From Aureimonas mangrovi (lineage in GTDB: Bacteria > Pseudomonadota > Alphaproteobacteria > Rhizobiales > Rhizobiaceae), in assembly GCF_014058705.1 (NCBI RefSeq), contig NZ_CP059692.1, forward strand, positions 1,369,001 through 1,433,000: a stretch of 64,000 bases of DNA. The letters run 5' to 3'. Position numbers and translations under genes: made by a program. Positions 53,276-62,193 of the stretch are shown here, piece by piece. Each line of letters begins with the position of its first letter. Positions within the stretch are counted from its first letter, which is position 1. The notes beneath the pieces were generated by a model that worked only from the letters and a program-made list of their open reading frames with translations, was not told the origin of the DNA and searched no databases.

Positions 53276-54685
53276 CTATTCTTCGAGCACCCAGGTGTCC
53301 TTCGTGCCGCCGCCCTGGCTCGAATTGACGACGAGTGAGCCTTCCTTCAGCGCCACGCGGGTGAGCCCGCCGGGTATGATCTTCACCGTGTCCGAGACGA
53401 GAACGAACGGTCGCAGATCGACATGGCGGGGCGCAAGGCCCTTGTCGACGAGGATCGGCACGGTGGAGAGCGCCAGCGTCGGCTGGGCGATGTAGTTGCC
53501 CGGGCGCTCCCTCAGCTTCGCGGCGAAGGCTTCACGCTCGGCCTTGGAGGCGGCCGGGCCGACAAGCATGCCGTAGCCGCCGGAGCCGTGGACTTCCTTG
53601 ACGACCAGCTCTTCCAGATGCTCGAGGACGTAGGCGAGGCTGTCCGCCTCCGTGCAGCGCCATGTCGGCACGTTCTGAAGGATCGCCGGCTTGCCCGAAT
53701 AGAACTCCACGATCTCCGGCATGTAGGAGTAGATCGCCTTGTCGTCGGCAATGCCGGTGCCTGGTGCGTTGGCGATGGTGATGCCGCCGTTGCGGTAGAC
53801 CTCCATGATGCCGGGAACGCCCAGCACCGAATCCGGCCGGAAGGCCTTGGGGTCGAGATAGGCGTCGTCGACGCGGCGGTAGAGGACGTCGATCGGCAGG
53901 TAGCCCTGCGTCGTGCGCATCGCGATGCGCCCGTCCACCATGTCGAGATCGGTGCCTTCGACGAGCTCGACGCCCATCTGGTCGGCCAGGAAGGCGTGTT
54001 CGTAATAGGCCGAGTTGTGGATGCCCGGCGTCAGGATGGCGATGCGAGGCGTGCCCTTGCAGGCTGAAGGGGCGACCGCCGCGAGGGAGCGGCGCAGATG
54101 GTGCGGATAGGTCTCGACAGGGCGCACGCGGTTCTGCGCGAACAGCTCCGGGAACATCTGCATCATCGTCTCGCGGTTCTCGATCATGTACGAGACGCCG
54201 GAGGGCGTGCGGGCGTTGTCTTCCAGGACGTAGAACTGATCCTCGGCGGTGCGCACGATATCGACGCCGATGATATGGGTGAAGACGCCGCCGGGCGGCG
54301 TGAAGCCGACCATCTGTGGCAGGAAGGCCTCGTTACCCTTGATGAGACGTTCCGGGACGATGCCCGCCTTCACGATCTCCTGGTCCTGGTAAATGTCTGC
54401 GAGGAAGGCGTTGAGCGCGGTCACGCGCTGCTCGATTCCCTCGGCGAGGGCCGACCATTCGCGCCCCGAGATGATGCGCGGCACGAGATCGAAGGGGATC
54501 AGCCGCTCGGCTGCCTCCTGTTGCCCGTAGACGTTGAAGGTGATTCCCGTTCGGCGGAAGACGCTCTCGGCCTCGCCGGCCTTCTCCATCAGGATATGCG
54601 GGTCCTGCTTCCGGAACCAGGCGTCGAAGCGTCCGTAGGGCGCACGCACGCCCGATCCCGAATCGAGCATCTCGTCAAATGGCAT
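53276..54685 (-). CDS. Circularly permuted type 2 ATP-grasp protein
   Basis: Circularly permuted ATP-grasp ligase (COG2308) of 469 residues. Conserved runs are GITFNVYG, IPFDLVPRIISGREW, LEDNARTPSGVSYMIENR (the acidic metal-binding loop), ILTPGIHNSAYYEHAFLADQMGVELVEG, and VKEVHGSGGYGMLVGP near the C-terminus. It is expected to form an amide bond from a carboxylate and an amine with ATP. It is the first gene of the Anbu cluster. A GTG at 54691 with AAGGGA upstream is an equally possible start. The D,D-carboxypeptidase gene upstream on the same strand ends 122 bp before it. Confidence 0.93.
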   Translation of the reverse strand: MPFDEMLDSGSGVRAPYGRFDAWFRKQDPHILMEKAGEAESVFRRTGITFNVYGQQEAAERLIPFDLVPRIISGREWSALAEGIEQRVTALNAFLADIYQDQEIVKAGIVPERLIKGNEAFLPQMVGFTPPGGVFTHIIGVDIVRTAEDQFYVLEDNARTPSGVSYMIENRETMMQMFPELFAQNRVRPVETYPHHLRRSLAAVAPSACKGTPRIAILTPGIHNSAYYEHAFLADQMGVELVEGTDLDMVDGRIAMRTTQGYLPIDVLYRRVDDAYLDPKAFRPDSVLGVPGIMEVYRNGGITIANAPGTGIADDKAIYSYMPEIVEFYSGKPAILQNVPTWRCTEADSLAYVLEHLEELVVKEVHGSGGYGMLVGPAASKAEREAFAAKLRERPGNYIAQPTLALSTVPILVDKGLAPRHVDLRPFVLVSDTVKIIPGGLTRVALKEGSLVVNSSQGGGTKDTWVLEE

Positions 54686-54806
54686 CGGCACGGCATCCCT
54701 TCACGCTTGTTCCCCAACGATACAATGCGGCAGCACGCAGACTTGCCAAGGGCTCTGCTGCCCATGACACGTGCAAAGATGCGATTTGTGTGAATTCAGG
54801 TCAGTC

Positions 54807-56030
54807 TCAGCCGGCAAAGCCGGCGACATAGGCGTAGGCGGTACGGCCCGCCTCGCGCGACCAGCCGCGCAGATACAGCCCGGCCTGCGCCGAATAGGCG
54901 AGGAGCCCATCCCACGCGCGGCGGAAGAATGGCGCGCGGTCGACGGCGTCCACCGCGTGCAGCGTCGCCTCCTGCAGCGTCTCGCCGCCCCGCTCGATGC
55001 GCACCCGACCGATCTCCTGGCCCGCCGCAACGGGCGCGGAGACCGGATCGATGCCGTAGAGCACGACGTTGAAATCCGCCTCCTGACCGCGCGCCGCGAG
55101 GATCGAAAGATCTACATCGGTGGCGAGGCGGACCGTCGGCGCGATACCGCCCAGGACGTCCACCTGACCTGCAGGGGTGCCGGCCGCCAGCACCACGACG
55201 TCCTGGAAGGAGCGCAGCCCCCACGTCATCATCTTGCGCGCCTCCTCGGCGCGCTCGCCGGCCGTGCGCATCCCGCTCATAGCGAGAATGATGCGGCGGT
55301 TGCCGTCGGGCGCGGAAGCGACGAGACCGTATCCCGCCTCCTGCGTATGGCCCGTCTTGAGGCCGTCGGCGCCGAGCGCGAGCAGCGGATTGCGACTGCG
55401 CTGCGTGATGTTGTTGAAGGTGAATTCAGTTTCGCTGAACCACGGATAATATTGCGGATACTCGCGGATCAGGTGCTCGGCGAGGATCGAAAGGTCGCGC
55501 ATGGTGACGTGCTGCTCAGGGTCCGGCAGGCCGTGCGGGTTGGTGAAATGCGAACCGGTCAGCCCGATCTCGGCGGCGCGCTCGTTCATCATCGTCGCAA
55601 AGCCCGGAACCGAGCCCGCGATGCCTTCCGCCGCGACGATGGTCGCGTCGTTGCCGGACTGGATCACGATCCCCTTGATCAGGTCTTCCAGATCAACCTG
55701 CGAGTTCAGCGGCAGGAACATGGTCGAGCCGCCGGAGGACGCGCCGCCCGTGCGCCAGGCGTTCTCCGAAACGGTGAAGGTATCGGTCAGCGCCAGGCGG
55801 CCCTTTTCGATCTCGTGAAAGATGACCGCGACAGTCATCAGCTTGACCAGGCTGGCGGGGGGCGTCGCCTGATCCGAGTTCTTCTCGAAGAGGACGGTGC
55901 CTGTCGCGAAATCGCGCAGGATCGCGGTGGGGGCGCTGGTGTCGAAGTCCTGCGCCGTGGCAGGTGCGGCCAGGCCGACGGCCAGAAGGGCGAACGCCGC
56001 GGCGGTTCTGCGCAAGCTCGCACTACCCAT
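54807..56030 (-). CDS. Serine-type D-Ala-D-Ala carboxypeptidase (PBP5/DacA family)
   Basis: Penicillin-binding carboxypeptidase of 407 residues that trims the terminal D-alanine of peptidoglycan stem peptides in the periplasm. A signal peptide ends at A-T-A-Q (residue 27). The catalytic triad motifs are S60-L-V-K63, S124-G-N126 and K224-T-G226. A C-terminal beta domain (about 270-375) and a terminal amphipathic helix (about 378-405) serve as membrane anchor, as in PBP5. The start was set at ATG 56030 after GAGGGG; the frame is open further upstream but without a signal peptide. Transcribed separately from, and divergent to, the NUDIX gene. Confidence 0.93.
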   Translation of the reverse strand: MGSASLRRTAAAFALLAVGLAAPATAQDFDTSAPTAILRDFATGTVLFEKNSDQATPPASLVKLMTVAVIFHEIEKGRLALTDTFTVSENAWRTGGASSGGSTMFLPLNSQVDLEDLIKGIVIQSGNDATIVAAEGIAGSVPGFATMMNERAAEIGLTGSHFTNPHGLPDPEQHVTMRDLSILAEHLIREYPQYYPWFSETEFTFNNITQRSRNPLLALGADGLKTGHTQEAGYGLVASAPDGNRRIILAMSGMRTAGERAEEARKMMTWGLRSFQDVVVLAAGTPAGQVDVLGGIAPTVRLATDVDLSILAARGQEADFNVVLYGIDPVSAPVAAGQEIGRVRIERGGETLQEATLHAVDAVDRAPFFRRAWDGLLAYSAQAGLYLRGWSREAGRTAYAYVAGFAG

Positions 56031-56292
56031 CCCGTTCCCCTCTTTCGATCGTATGTCTTGGTATCGCGCGGCGGATCGCCATCTTACACGCAGAACGCTG
56101 GCGAGTTTCGATTCGGCGGTCAATTCCATAGCTCCGCCTTCTGACGAAGACGTGAAGGCCCCCGCGCGGAATGGCTCCGGCGTTCCCGTTTGGGGCAAGC
56201 TTGGTGCTTGTCATCGCGCCCGGCCATGTCATTGTCGGTGCAGAGAATCTCCGGTTTTCCAGCCGAATCGAAGAGGCCACCAGCGCAAGATC

Positions 56293-56820
56293 ATGTCCCG
56301 ATCCGATCCGATCCCTTCCAAGGTCAGCGAGCGCCAGGTCGCGGCTCTGCCGCTGCGCCTCGGGCTGGACGGTTCGCTCGACGTTCTCCTCGTCACCTCG
56401 CGCGAGACGCGCCGTTGGGTGCTGCCCAAGGGCAACCTGATGAAGGGGCTTTCGCTCGCCGATGCCGCGGCAACGGAGGCCGAGGAGGAGGCGGGCGTGA
56501 GGGGACGTGTCGTCGCCGAACCCTATCGCCGCTTCGACTACTGGAAGCGACGTCCGGACGCTTTCCATTTGTGCCATGTCGACGTGTTCCTTCTGGTCGT
56601 GACAGAGGAACTGGACGACTGGAAGGAGCGAGCCGAGCGTCAGCGTGAATGGGTCTCGCCCGCTCGCGCCTTCGAGATGGTGCTCGAGCCGGGTTTGCAG
56701 TCGATCTTCCGCGAACTCGAGAAAGACGAGGCCGTGCGGGATCTTGCACGCCCCAAGCGTGAGCGCGCCGGCCAGCGCCGCTGGCGTGCCGTGGCGCGCG
56801 CCGTCTGCGCGCCGGCCTGA
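56293..56820 (+). CDS. NUDIX-family hydrolase
   Basis: NUDIX protein of 175 residues. The NUDIX box runs from K-G-L-S-L-A-D to E-A-E-E-E-A-G-V (about residues 51-69). The E-E-x-G-V core and metal-binding glutamates are present, but the first E and the R of G-x5-E-x7-R-E-U-x-E-E-x-G-U are A and T. VLPKGNLMKG before the box and YRRFDYWKRR after it match the diphosphoinositol-polyphosphate-hydrolase-like group of alphaproteobacterial NUDIX proteins. The likely substrate is a nucleoside diphosphate linked to another group. The ATG at 56293 gives the shortest protein covering the whole domain. Confidence 0.85.
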   Translation: MSRSDPIPSKVSERQVAALPLRLGLDGSLDVLLVTSRETRRWVLPKGNLMKGLSLADAAATEAEEEAGVRGRVVAEPYRRFDYWKRRPDAFHLCHVDVFLLVVTEELDDWKERAERQREWVSPARAFEMVLEPGLQSIFRELEKDEAVRDLARPKRERAGQRRWRAVARAVCAPA

Positions 56821-56888
56821 TCCGCGACAGTCCGCCCCGGCTTTCCGCCGAGCGCCGGCGCACCATCTGTCCACCGTGAGGTGAGGGT

Positions 56889-57905
56889 GTGAACGAATTT
56901 CAGCGGGAACAGGCGCGCAGCGACGCTAGGGCGAGGCAGGCGACAGCCCTGTGGGTCGTGGGCGAGCGCGAGGTCGAACTCCGCCGCGAGGCACTGCGGG
57001 CGCCGGGCGAGGATGAGCTCCTCATCGAGAGCCGGTTCGGTGCGATCAGCCGCGGCACCGAGGCGATCGTCCACGAAGGCCGCGTGCCCACCGGCGAGAC
57101 CGAGCGCATGCGCGGGCCGTGTCAGGCCGGCGATTTTCCGTTTCCCGTCAAATACGGCTATGCCGTCGTCGGGCGAGTCACGGAAGGACCGTCCGAGCTC
57201 TGCGGTCGCTACGTCTTCTGCCTCCACCCCCATCAGGACCGTTTCGTGGTTCCGCTGAGCGACGTCGTGCCCCTTCCGGACGATGTGCCACCGGAGCGCG
57301 CCGTGCTGGCCGCCAACATGGAGACGGCGCTGAACATCGTCTGGGACGGCGAGGCCGCTCCCTGCGAGCGCATCTGCGTCGTCGGCGGCGGGCTCGTCGG
57401 GCTTCTCGTCGCCACTCTCGCGGCGAAGCTGCCGGGTGCGGACGTCACGCTCGTCGATATCGATCCTGCCCGCTGCGAGACGGCTGCGGCCCTCGGCCTT
57501 CGCTGCGCCTTGCCACAGGATGCTCCGAAAGATTGCGACCTCGTGGTCCACACCTCGGCCAGCGAGGCGGGCCTTGCCACAGCGCTCGGCGCCGCCGGCT
57601 TCGAGGCGCGCGTTGTGGAGGCGAGCTGGTACGCGGACCGCGCGGTGCAGCTATGGCTCGGCGAAGCATTCCACAGCCGTCGGCTGCGACTGATCTCCTC
57701 GCAGGTCGGTGCCGTGCCGCCCGGTCGTCGTGCCCGCTGGTCACGCAGACGCAGGCTAGAAGCGGCGCTCGCGCTGCTGACGGAGCAACGTCTCGATGTC
57801 CTCTTTTCGGGTGAGACACCGTTCAGCGAGCTCGTCGGGGCCTATGGCGGGATTCTCGCGGCGCCGGGCACGCTCTGCCACCGCATTCGCTACGAAACGC
57901 TTTGA
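56889..57905 (+). CDS. MDR oxidoreductase lacking zinc ligands, first gene of the pterin-like cluster
   Basis: Protein of 338 residues with the medium-chain dehydrogenase fold. The catalytic-zinc cysteine region is replaced by [20 protein letters not shown], as in BchC- and other zinc-less MDR proteins. [10 protein letters not shown] forms the conserved turn, and the Rossmann fold [27 protein letters not shown] (about 162-188) is intact. It likely reduces or oxidises a keto or aldehyde group with NAD(P)H. The start is a GTG. It lies 16 bp ahead of the PTPS-like gene, and both are in the same seven-gene cluster, so the substrate may be a pterin or sugar intermediate. Confidence 0.82.
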   Translation: MNEFQREQARSDARARQATALWVVGEREVELRREALRAPGEDELLIESRFGAISRGTEAIVHEGRVPTGETERMRGPCQAGDFPFPVKYGYAVVGRVTEGPSELCGRYVFCLHPHQDRFVVPLSDVVPLPDDVPPERAVLAANMETALNIVWDGEAAPCERICVVGGGLVGLLVATLAAKLPGADVTLVDIDPARCETAAALGLRCALPQDAPKDCDLVVHTSASEAGLATALGAAGFEARVVEASWYADRAVQLWLGEAFHSRRLRLISSQVGAVPPGRRARWSRRRRLEAALALLTEQRLDVLFSGETPFSELVGAYGGILAAPGTLCHRIRYETL

Positions 57906-57921
57906 AGGAGCACGCCGACAG

Positions 57922-58320
57922 ATGTTTGCCGTCGAGGTCCGCGACCACATTATGATTGCTCATTCGCTGCCCGGAGAGGTCTTCGGGCCGGCACAGGGCC
58001 TGCACGGCGCGACCTTCGTGGTCGACGCTGCCTTCTTCGCCGAAGAATTGGATGCGGACGGCCTCGTGGTCGATATCGGGCTCGCGACGCAGGCGCTGGC
58101 TGCGATCCTCCAGCCGCTCAACTACAAGAACTTGGACGATCTGCCCGAGTTCGCCGGCAAGACCACAACGACCGAGTTCCTCTGCCGCCACGTCTTCGAC
58201 GGCCTCGCAAAGGCGGCGCGCGGTGGCGCGCTGGGGCAAGGCGGGATGCGGCTGGCGAAGCTGCGCGTCCAGCTCCATGAATCGCACACCGCCCGCGCCT
58301 GGTACGAGGCGCCTCTTTGA
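57922..58320 (+). CDS. 6-pyruvoyltetrahydropterin synthase/QueD homolog with altered active site
   Basis: Protein of 132 residues of the PTPS/QueD fold. Aligned by eye to E. coli QueD, the zinc ligands H16 and H31 correspond to His14 and His28, but the third (H33 of H-G-H) is Ala30. The nucleophile Cys27 is replaced (region GPAQGLHGA, about Ala24), and the D-H dyad corresponds to Asn67-Tyr68 in LNYKNLDD. Glu120 remains. The usual lyase reaction is therefore unlikely. It starts after a GAAGGAG site and shares its stop with the next start, tying it to the glycosyltransferase. Confidence 0.82.
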   Translation: MFAVEVRDHIMIAHSLPGEVFGPAQGLHGATFVVDAAFFAEELDADGLVVDIGLATQALAAILQPLNYKNLDDLPEFAGKTTTTEFLCRHVFDGLAKAARGGALGQGGMRLAKLRVQLHESHTARAWYEAPL

Positions 58321-59363
58321 TGCGGCAGGTCGCCTTCGCGATCCCCGGAGATCTTCAGACGATCAGCGGCGGCTACGCCTATGACCGCCGGATCATGGCG
58401 GAGCTTGAGGCGCTCGGCTGGGAGGTCAACCATGTCCGCCTTCCGGATGCCTTCCCGCGTGCCGGCGAGACCGACCTCGTCGCGACCCTCGATGCCCTGA
58501 ACGCGCTGGACGCCGGAGCCCTTGTGGTGGTCGACGGGCTGGCCTTCGGCGCGATGGCCCCGATCGCCGGCACGCTCGGGGCGCGGCTGCGCCTTGTTGC
58601 GCTTGTCCATCACCCGCTGGCGCAGGAGACCGGCCTTACAGAGGCTGTTCGCGCGGAACTCGCGGACGGCGAGCGGCGCGCCCTGCGCCACACCGCGACC
58701 GTGATCGCGACGAGCTCGTCAACGGCAAAGGCTCTGGAGGCGGACTACGAGGTGCCAGCGAACCGGCTGCATGTCGTCCGGCCCGGTACGGACAAGGGGC
58801 CTGCGGCACACGGCGGCAACGAGCCAGCCGTCCTTCTCTCGGTCGGTTCGGTGATCCCGCGAAAGGGCCATGATACGATGGTCGCCGCGCTCGCAAAACT
58901 GTCGGACCTGCCGTGGCGCTGCCGGATCGTCGGAGGGCTCGATCGCGACGCCGCGTTCTCGGCTTCGATCCGGGCACAGATCGATCGTGCCGGTCTGGCG
59001 GACCGCATCGAGCTCGTGGGCGAGGCGCCCGATTCACGCGCCGAGATGGCAGCGGCGGATCTCTTCGTCCTGCCGACGCGTCACGAGGGCTACGGCATGG
59101 TCTTCGCCGAGGCACTTTCGCAGGGGCTGCCCGTGGTGGCCTGCTCGGTCGGGGCTGTCCCGGATGTAGTGCCCGCTGAGGCGGGTGTTCTCTTGCCGGC
59201 GGACGACCCCGAAGCCTTGGCCGATGCCCTGCGCGGCCTTCTGGCGGATCGCCGCGAAGTGGCGCGGCTTGCGCGGGGCGCGAAGGCAGCCGGCGAGGTT
59301 CTGCCGAACTGGCAGGAGGCCGCGCTCGACTTCGAGCGCGCGCTCAGGGACGCAGCACGATGA
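58320..59363 (+). CDS. Glycosyltransferase family 4 (pterin-like cluster)
   Basis: GT-B glycosyltransferase of 347 residues. The N-terminus FAIPGDLQTISGGYAYDRRIM has the glycine-rich acceptor loop of GT4. The C-terminal half contains SVGSVIPRKGHD (about 178-189), the donor-binding HEGYGMVFAEALSQGLPVVA (about 258-277, with the conserved E-x7-E), and VLLPADDPEALADAL. It starts in the stop of the PTPS-like gene and overlaps the methyltransferase gene by 4 bp. Its placement in the middle of a GTP-derived-metabolite cluster suggests glycosylation of a small molecule rather than of a polysaccharide. Confidence 0.9.
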   Translation: MRQVAFAIPGDLQTISGGYAYDRRIMAELEALGWEVNHVRLPDAFPRAGETDLVATLDALNALDAGALVVVDGLAFGAMAPIAGTLGARLRLVALVHHPLAQETGLTEAVRAELADGERRALRHTATVIATSSSTAKALEADYEVPANRLHVVRPGTDKGPAAHGGNEPAVLLSVGSVIPRKGHDTMVAALAKLSDLPWRCRIVGGLDRDAAFSASIRAQIDRAGLADRIELVGEAPDSRAEMAAADLFVLPTRHEGYGMVFAEALSQGLPVVACSVGAVPDVVPAEAGVLLPADDPEALADALRGLLADRREVARLARGAKAAGEVLPNWQEAALDFERALRDAAR

Positions 59364-60178
59364 CGGGTTTTGCTCTCGATTGGCTGGCTCTGCGCGAGCC
59401 TGCCGATGCAGCCGCCCGTGCTCCTCAGCTTCTTGCAATGGCCAGGCACTATCTGGAGGGGGTGCCGGAGGGCAGCGTCGTGGATCTCGGCTCCGGCACC
59501 GGCTCGACCATGCGGGCCTTCGGCGAGACGAGCGCGGGCTGGACGCTGGTCGATCATGATCCCGCGCTCCTGGCCGCTGCGCGATCAATGCTTGGGGCGC
59601 GAGACGACGCGACTTTTCTCGAGGCGGACCTGCGCGACCTGGACGCCCTCCCTCTGGAGGGTGCGAGCCTGGTGACGGCATCGGCGTTGTTCGATCTCGT
59701 CTCGGCCGATTGGCTCGCCGAGTTCGCAGGCCGGCTCGTGCGGGAGCGGACCGCCCTTTATGCCGCTCTCAGCTACGACGGCACGATGGTCTGGGAGGAG
59801 CAACACGAACTCGATGCCGTGGTTGTCGAGGCCTTCAATGCTCATCAGGCCGGAGACAAGGGTTTCGGCGCGGCGCTCGGCCCGAAGGCGGGCGAGCAGC
59901 TGGTGTCGCATTTCGTCGCAGGCGGCTTCGCGGTCGGCGTCGATGACAGCACGTGGCGGCTGGAGCCGGGCGATCTCTATACTGCCTTCGTGGAAGGTGT
60001 CGTCGACGCTGTCTCGCAAACCGGCCGCTGCGACTTAGACGTTCTGGCGCAATGGCGCGCGTTCCGCCTCGACCGAGCCCGAAGCGGATTGTGCACCGTC
60101 GGCCATGTCGATGTCCTCGCGGTGCCTAAGGATGACGAGGGCCGGGGCGCTCTGCGCGCGAGTGAACTCACGCGGTAG
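59360..60178 (+). CDS. Class I SAM-dependent methyltransferase
   Basis: Methyltransferase of 272 residues. The SAM-binding motif I is VVDLGSGTGSTMRAF (about residues 40-54), followed by the acidic motif WTLVDHD (about 60-66) and ATFLEADLRDLDALPL (about 83-98). A VTASALFDLVS motif at about 105-115 is the usual catalytic loop. No conserved substrate motif names a target. It overlaps the glycosyltransferase gene by 4 bp and is followed, after 82 bp, by a GTP-cyclohydrolase-like gene. The predicted role is O-, N- or C-methylation of the cluster product. Confidence 0.87.
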   Translation: MTGFALDWLALREPADAAARAPQLLAMARHYLEGVPEGSVVDLGSGTGSTMRAFGETSAGWTLVDHDPALLAAARSMLGARDDATFLEADLRDLDALPLEGASLVTASALFDLVSADWLAEFAGRLVRERTALYAALSYDGTMVWEEQHELDAVVVEAFNAHQAGDKGFGAALGPKAGEQLVSHFVAGGFAVGVDDSTWRLEPGDLYTAFVEGVVDAVSQTGRCDLDVLAQWRAFRLDRARSGLCTVGHVDVLAVPKDDEGRGALRASELTR

Positions 60179-60260
60179 GCAGAGCACGCGCGAACACCAT
60201 ATAGAGTCAGCCCCGCGACGCCTAGAATCGCGGGTGTCATGGACCTTCGGGAGCCAAGTA

Positions 60261-61394
60261 TTGAACCGGATCGACAGGATAGGGGCTCTGCCCGACCAGC
60301 CCCAGCGCGCGGCGTTCGGCGTCGATACGGCGGTGCGTTGCGAGCGCGCGGCGGCCGAACTGCGGTCGGGCCGCCCTGTTCTGATCGAGGGCGATGGCGA
60401 GGCGGTCGCGGTTCTGTCGCTCGACACTGCAACGCCCGACTCCTATCGCGCCTTCGCGCACGCTGCCCGTGATCGCCACCAGCTCTTCCTGACGGCGCCG
60501 CGTGCCGGCGTCCTCGGGCTCGACGTCGAATATGGCGCGCTCGTGCCTCTCGCCGGAAAGAGCTTCGAGGCGGCGTCGAGCATCGGCTATCTGAAGGATG
60601 CGCCGGCGCCCGGCAACTGGGCGGCTGCAGACGAGGCGGATGGGGAGGCGGCGGCGCTCGCGCGCCTTTCGCTGCTCCTGCCAGCGGTCGTCATCCTTCG
60701 CGACCCTGACATGCGCGCCTTCGGCGATTGCCTGCGTCTGCGGCGTGGCGATCTGCGTGCCGCCAACGAGCAGGTCTCGCAGAGCTTCGAGATCGTCGCG
60801 CGCACGCCTGTGCCGCTGCGCGGGATCGAACAGGCGGAGTTCGTGGTTTTCCGCGGAGGCCTCGCCCAGCGCGACCAGATCGCCATCGTCGTCGGCGATC
60901 CGGATCCCTCGAGGCCGGTTCCCGTGCGCGTGCATTCCTCCTGCCTGACGGGCGATCTCTTCGGCTCTCTGAAATGCGACTGCGGCGACCAGTTGCGCGG
61001 TGGCCTCGCTAAACTGCAGGAGCGCGGCGGCGGTGTCCTCGTTTATCTCGATCAGGAAGGGCGCGGGACCGGGATCGGCTCGAAGATGCGCGCCTACGGC
61101 CTTCAGTGCGAGGGGCTCGACACGGTGGATGCGGACGCCGTGCTCGGCTTCGGAACCGACGAGCGGCGCTACGAGGCGGCCGTCGCGATCCTGCTGGCGC
61201 TCGGCTATACACGCGTCGATCTTTTAACCAACAACCCTGCCAAGATCGCGCATCTGCGGGCCGGGGGTATCGAGGTGGTGGGACGCACGCCTTCGGTCGG
61301 CGAGGTCACGGACCAGAACCGCGACTATCTACGCACCAAGGCGCGACGTGCGGGCCACATGATCGATGTCGACGGGCCCGACTGGGCCCGCTGA
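60261..61394 (+). CDS. RibA-like GTP cyclohydrolase II with N-terminal extension
   Basis: Protein of 377 residues. The C-terminal half is a GTP cyclohydrolase II domain with a complete zinc site Cys228-x10-Cys239-x-Cys241 (CLTGDLFGSLKCDC), YLDQEGRGTGIGSKMRAYGLQ and LTNNPAKI. It could open the imidazole ring of GTP and release formate and pyrophosphate. The N-terminal about 170 residues resemble the RibB/DHBP-synthase-type half of bifunctional proteins but without its acidic catalytic loop. The start is the TTG at 60261 after GGGAG; a GTG at 60234 is an alternative. Eight bp later the CDP-alcohol phosphotransferase gene begins. It may be a second, non-riboflavin RibA. Confidence 0.85.
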   Translation: MNRIDRIGALPDQPQRAAFGVDTAVRCERAAAELRSGRPVLIEGDGEAVAVLSLDTATPDSYRAFAHAARDRHQLFLTAPRAGVLGLDVEYGALVPLAGKSFEAASSIGYLKDAPAPGNWAAADEADGEAAALARLSLLLPAVVILRDPDMRAFGDCLRLRRGDLRAANEQVSQSFEIVARTPVPLRGIEQAEFVVFRGGLAQRDQIAIVVGDPDPSRPVPVRVHSSCLTGDLFGSLKCDCGDQLRGGLAKLQERGGGVLVYLDQEGRGTGIGSKMRAYGLQCEGLDTVDADAVLGFGTDERRYEAAVAILLALGYTRVDLLTNNPAKIAHLRAGGIEVVGRTPSVGEVTDQNRDYLRTKARRAGHMIDVDGPDWAR

Positions 61395-61401
61395 ACCCGC
61401 C

Positions 61402-62193
61402 ATGCTGGACACTGCCGCTCCCAAGGTCCTTCCGTCCACGGCCCTCGTCGCACCCGGCCCGGCATTACCCCTCGGCGCGCAGGCGTTTTCGTGGGTCGTG
61501 CTGGGCGGCGGTGTTCTGGCGGTCGCGCAATGGTGGCTCGGCAGTCGTCTCGAGCTCGATTTCTGGTTCTTCACCGGAGCGACGCTGATCTACGGCGCCA
61601 TCTCCTGCATCGTGCTGCTCGGCCTGCGCCACCACGAGCACGCCCGTTTCGGGATGGCGAACGGCATCACTGTCGTGCGGGCTGCGATCACCTCTATCAT
61701 TGGTGGTCTGATGGCCGAGTTCATCGTCCTCGGCGTGCCGGCCGCGCCGGGGTGGCCGTGGTGGTTCGGGGGCCTTGCCTTCGTTGCCGTCACGCTGGAT
61801 GGCGTGGACGGTCGTATCGCGCGTCGACAGGGGCTCTCCTCGCCCTTCGGAGCGCGCTTCGACATGGAGGTGGACGCACTCCTCATTCTCTTTCTGTCGG
61901 CGCTCGCCTTCCTCGCAGACAAGGCCGGGCCGCTGATCCTCGCTGCCGGGCTGATGCGCTATGGTTTCCTTGCCGCAGCGTGGTGCGCGCCGTTCCTGAA
62001 CCGGGAACTGCCCGAATCCTTCCGTCGGAAAGCCGTCTGCGTGGTGCAGGGTGTCGTTCTCGGCCTCATGCTCCTGCCCTTTGTGCAGCCGCCCCTGTCC
62101 GAGACGCTCGCCGCCTTTGCCTTCGCCACGTTGGCAGGCTCCTTCCTCGTGGATGTCGTCTGGCTCTGCCGGCATCGGCACGCGGCGCGGTGA
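61402..62193 (+). CDS. CDP-alcohol phosphatidyltransferase-family membrane protein
   Basis: Membrane protein of 263 residues with about six hydrophobic segments and the complete CDP-alcohol transferase motif D-G-x-x-D-G-x-x-A-R-x8-G-x3-D-x3-D: D133, D136, G137, A140-R141, G150, D154 and D158. The family transfers a phosphoalcohol from CDP-linked donors to another alcohol (for example PgsA, or CDP-DAG-using inositol-phosphate synthases). The start is set at the ATG giving MLDTAAPKV, 8 bp after the RibA-like gene. The stop overlaps the next GTG by 4 bp. In this cluster it might join the GTP-derived product to a lipid or polyol. Confidence 0.88.
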   Translation: MLDTAAPKVLPSTALVAPGPALPLGAQAFSWVVLGGGVLAVAQWWLGSRLELDFWFFTGATLIYGAISCIVLLGLRHHEHARFGMANGITVVRAAITSIIGGLMAEFIVLGVPAAPGWPWWFGGLAFVAVTLDGVDGRIARRQGLSSPFGARFDMEVDALLILFLSALAFLADKAGPLILAAGLMRYGFLAAAWCAPFLNRELPESFRRKAVCVVQGVVLGLMLLPFVQPPLSETLAAFAFATLAGSFLVDVVWLCRHRHAAR

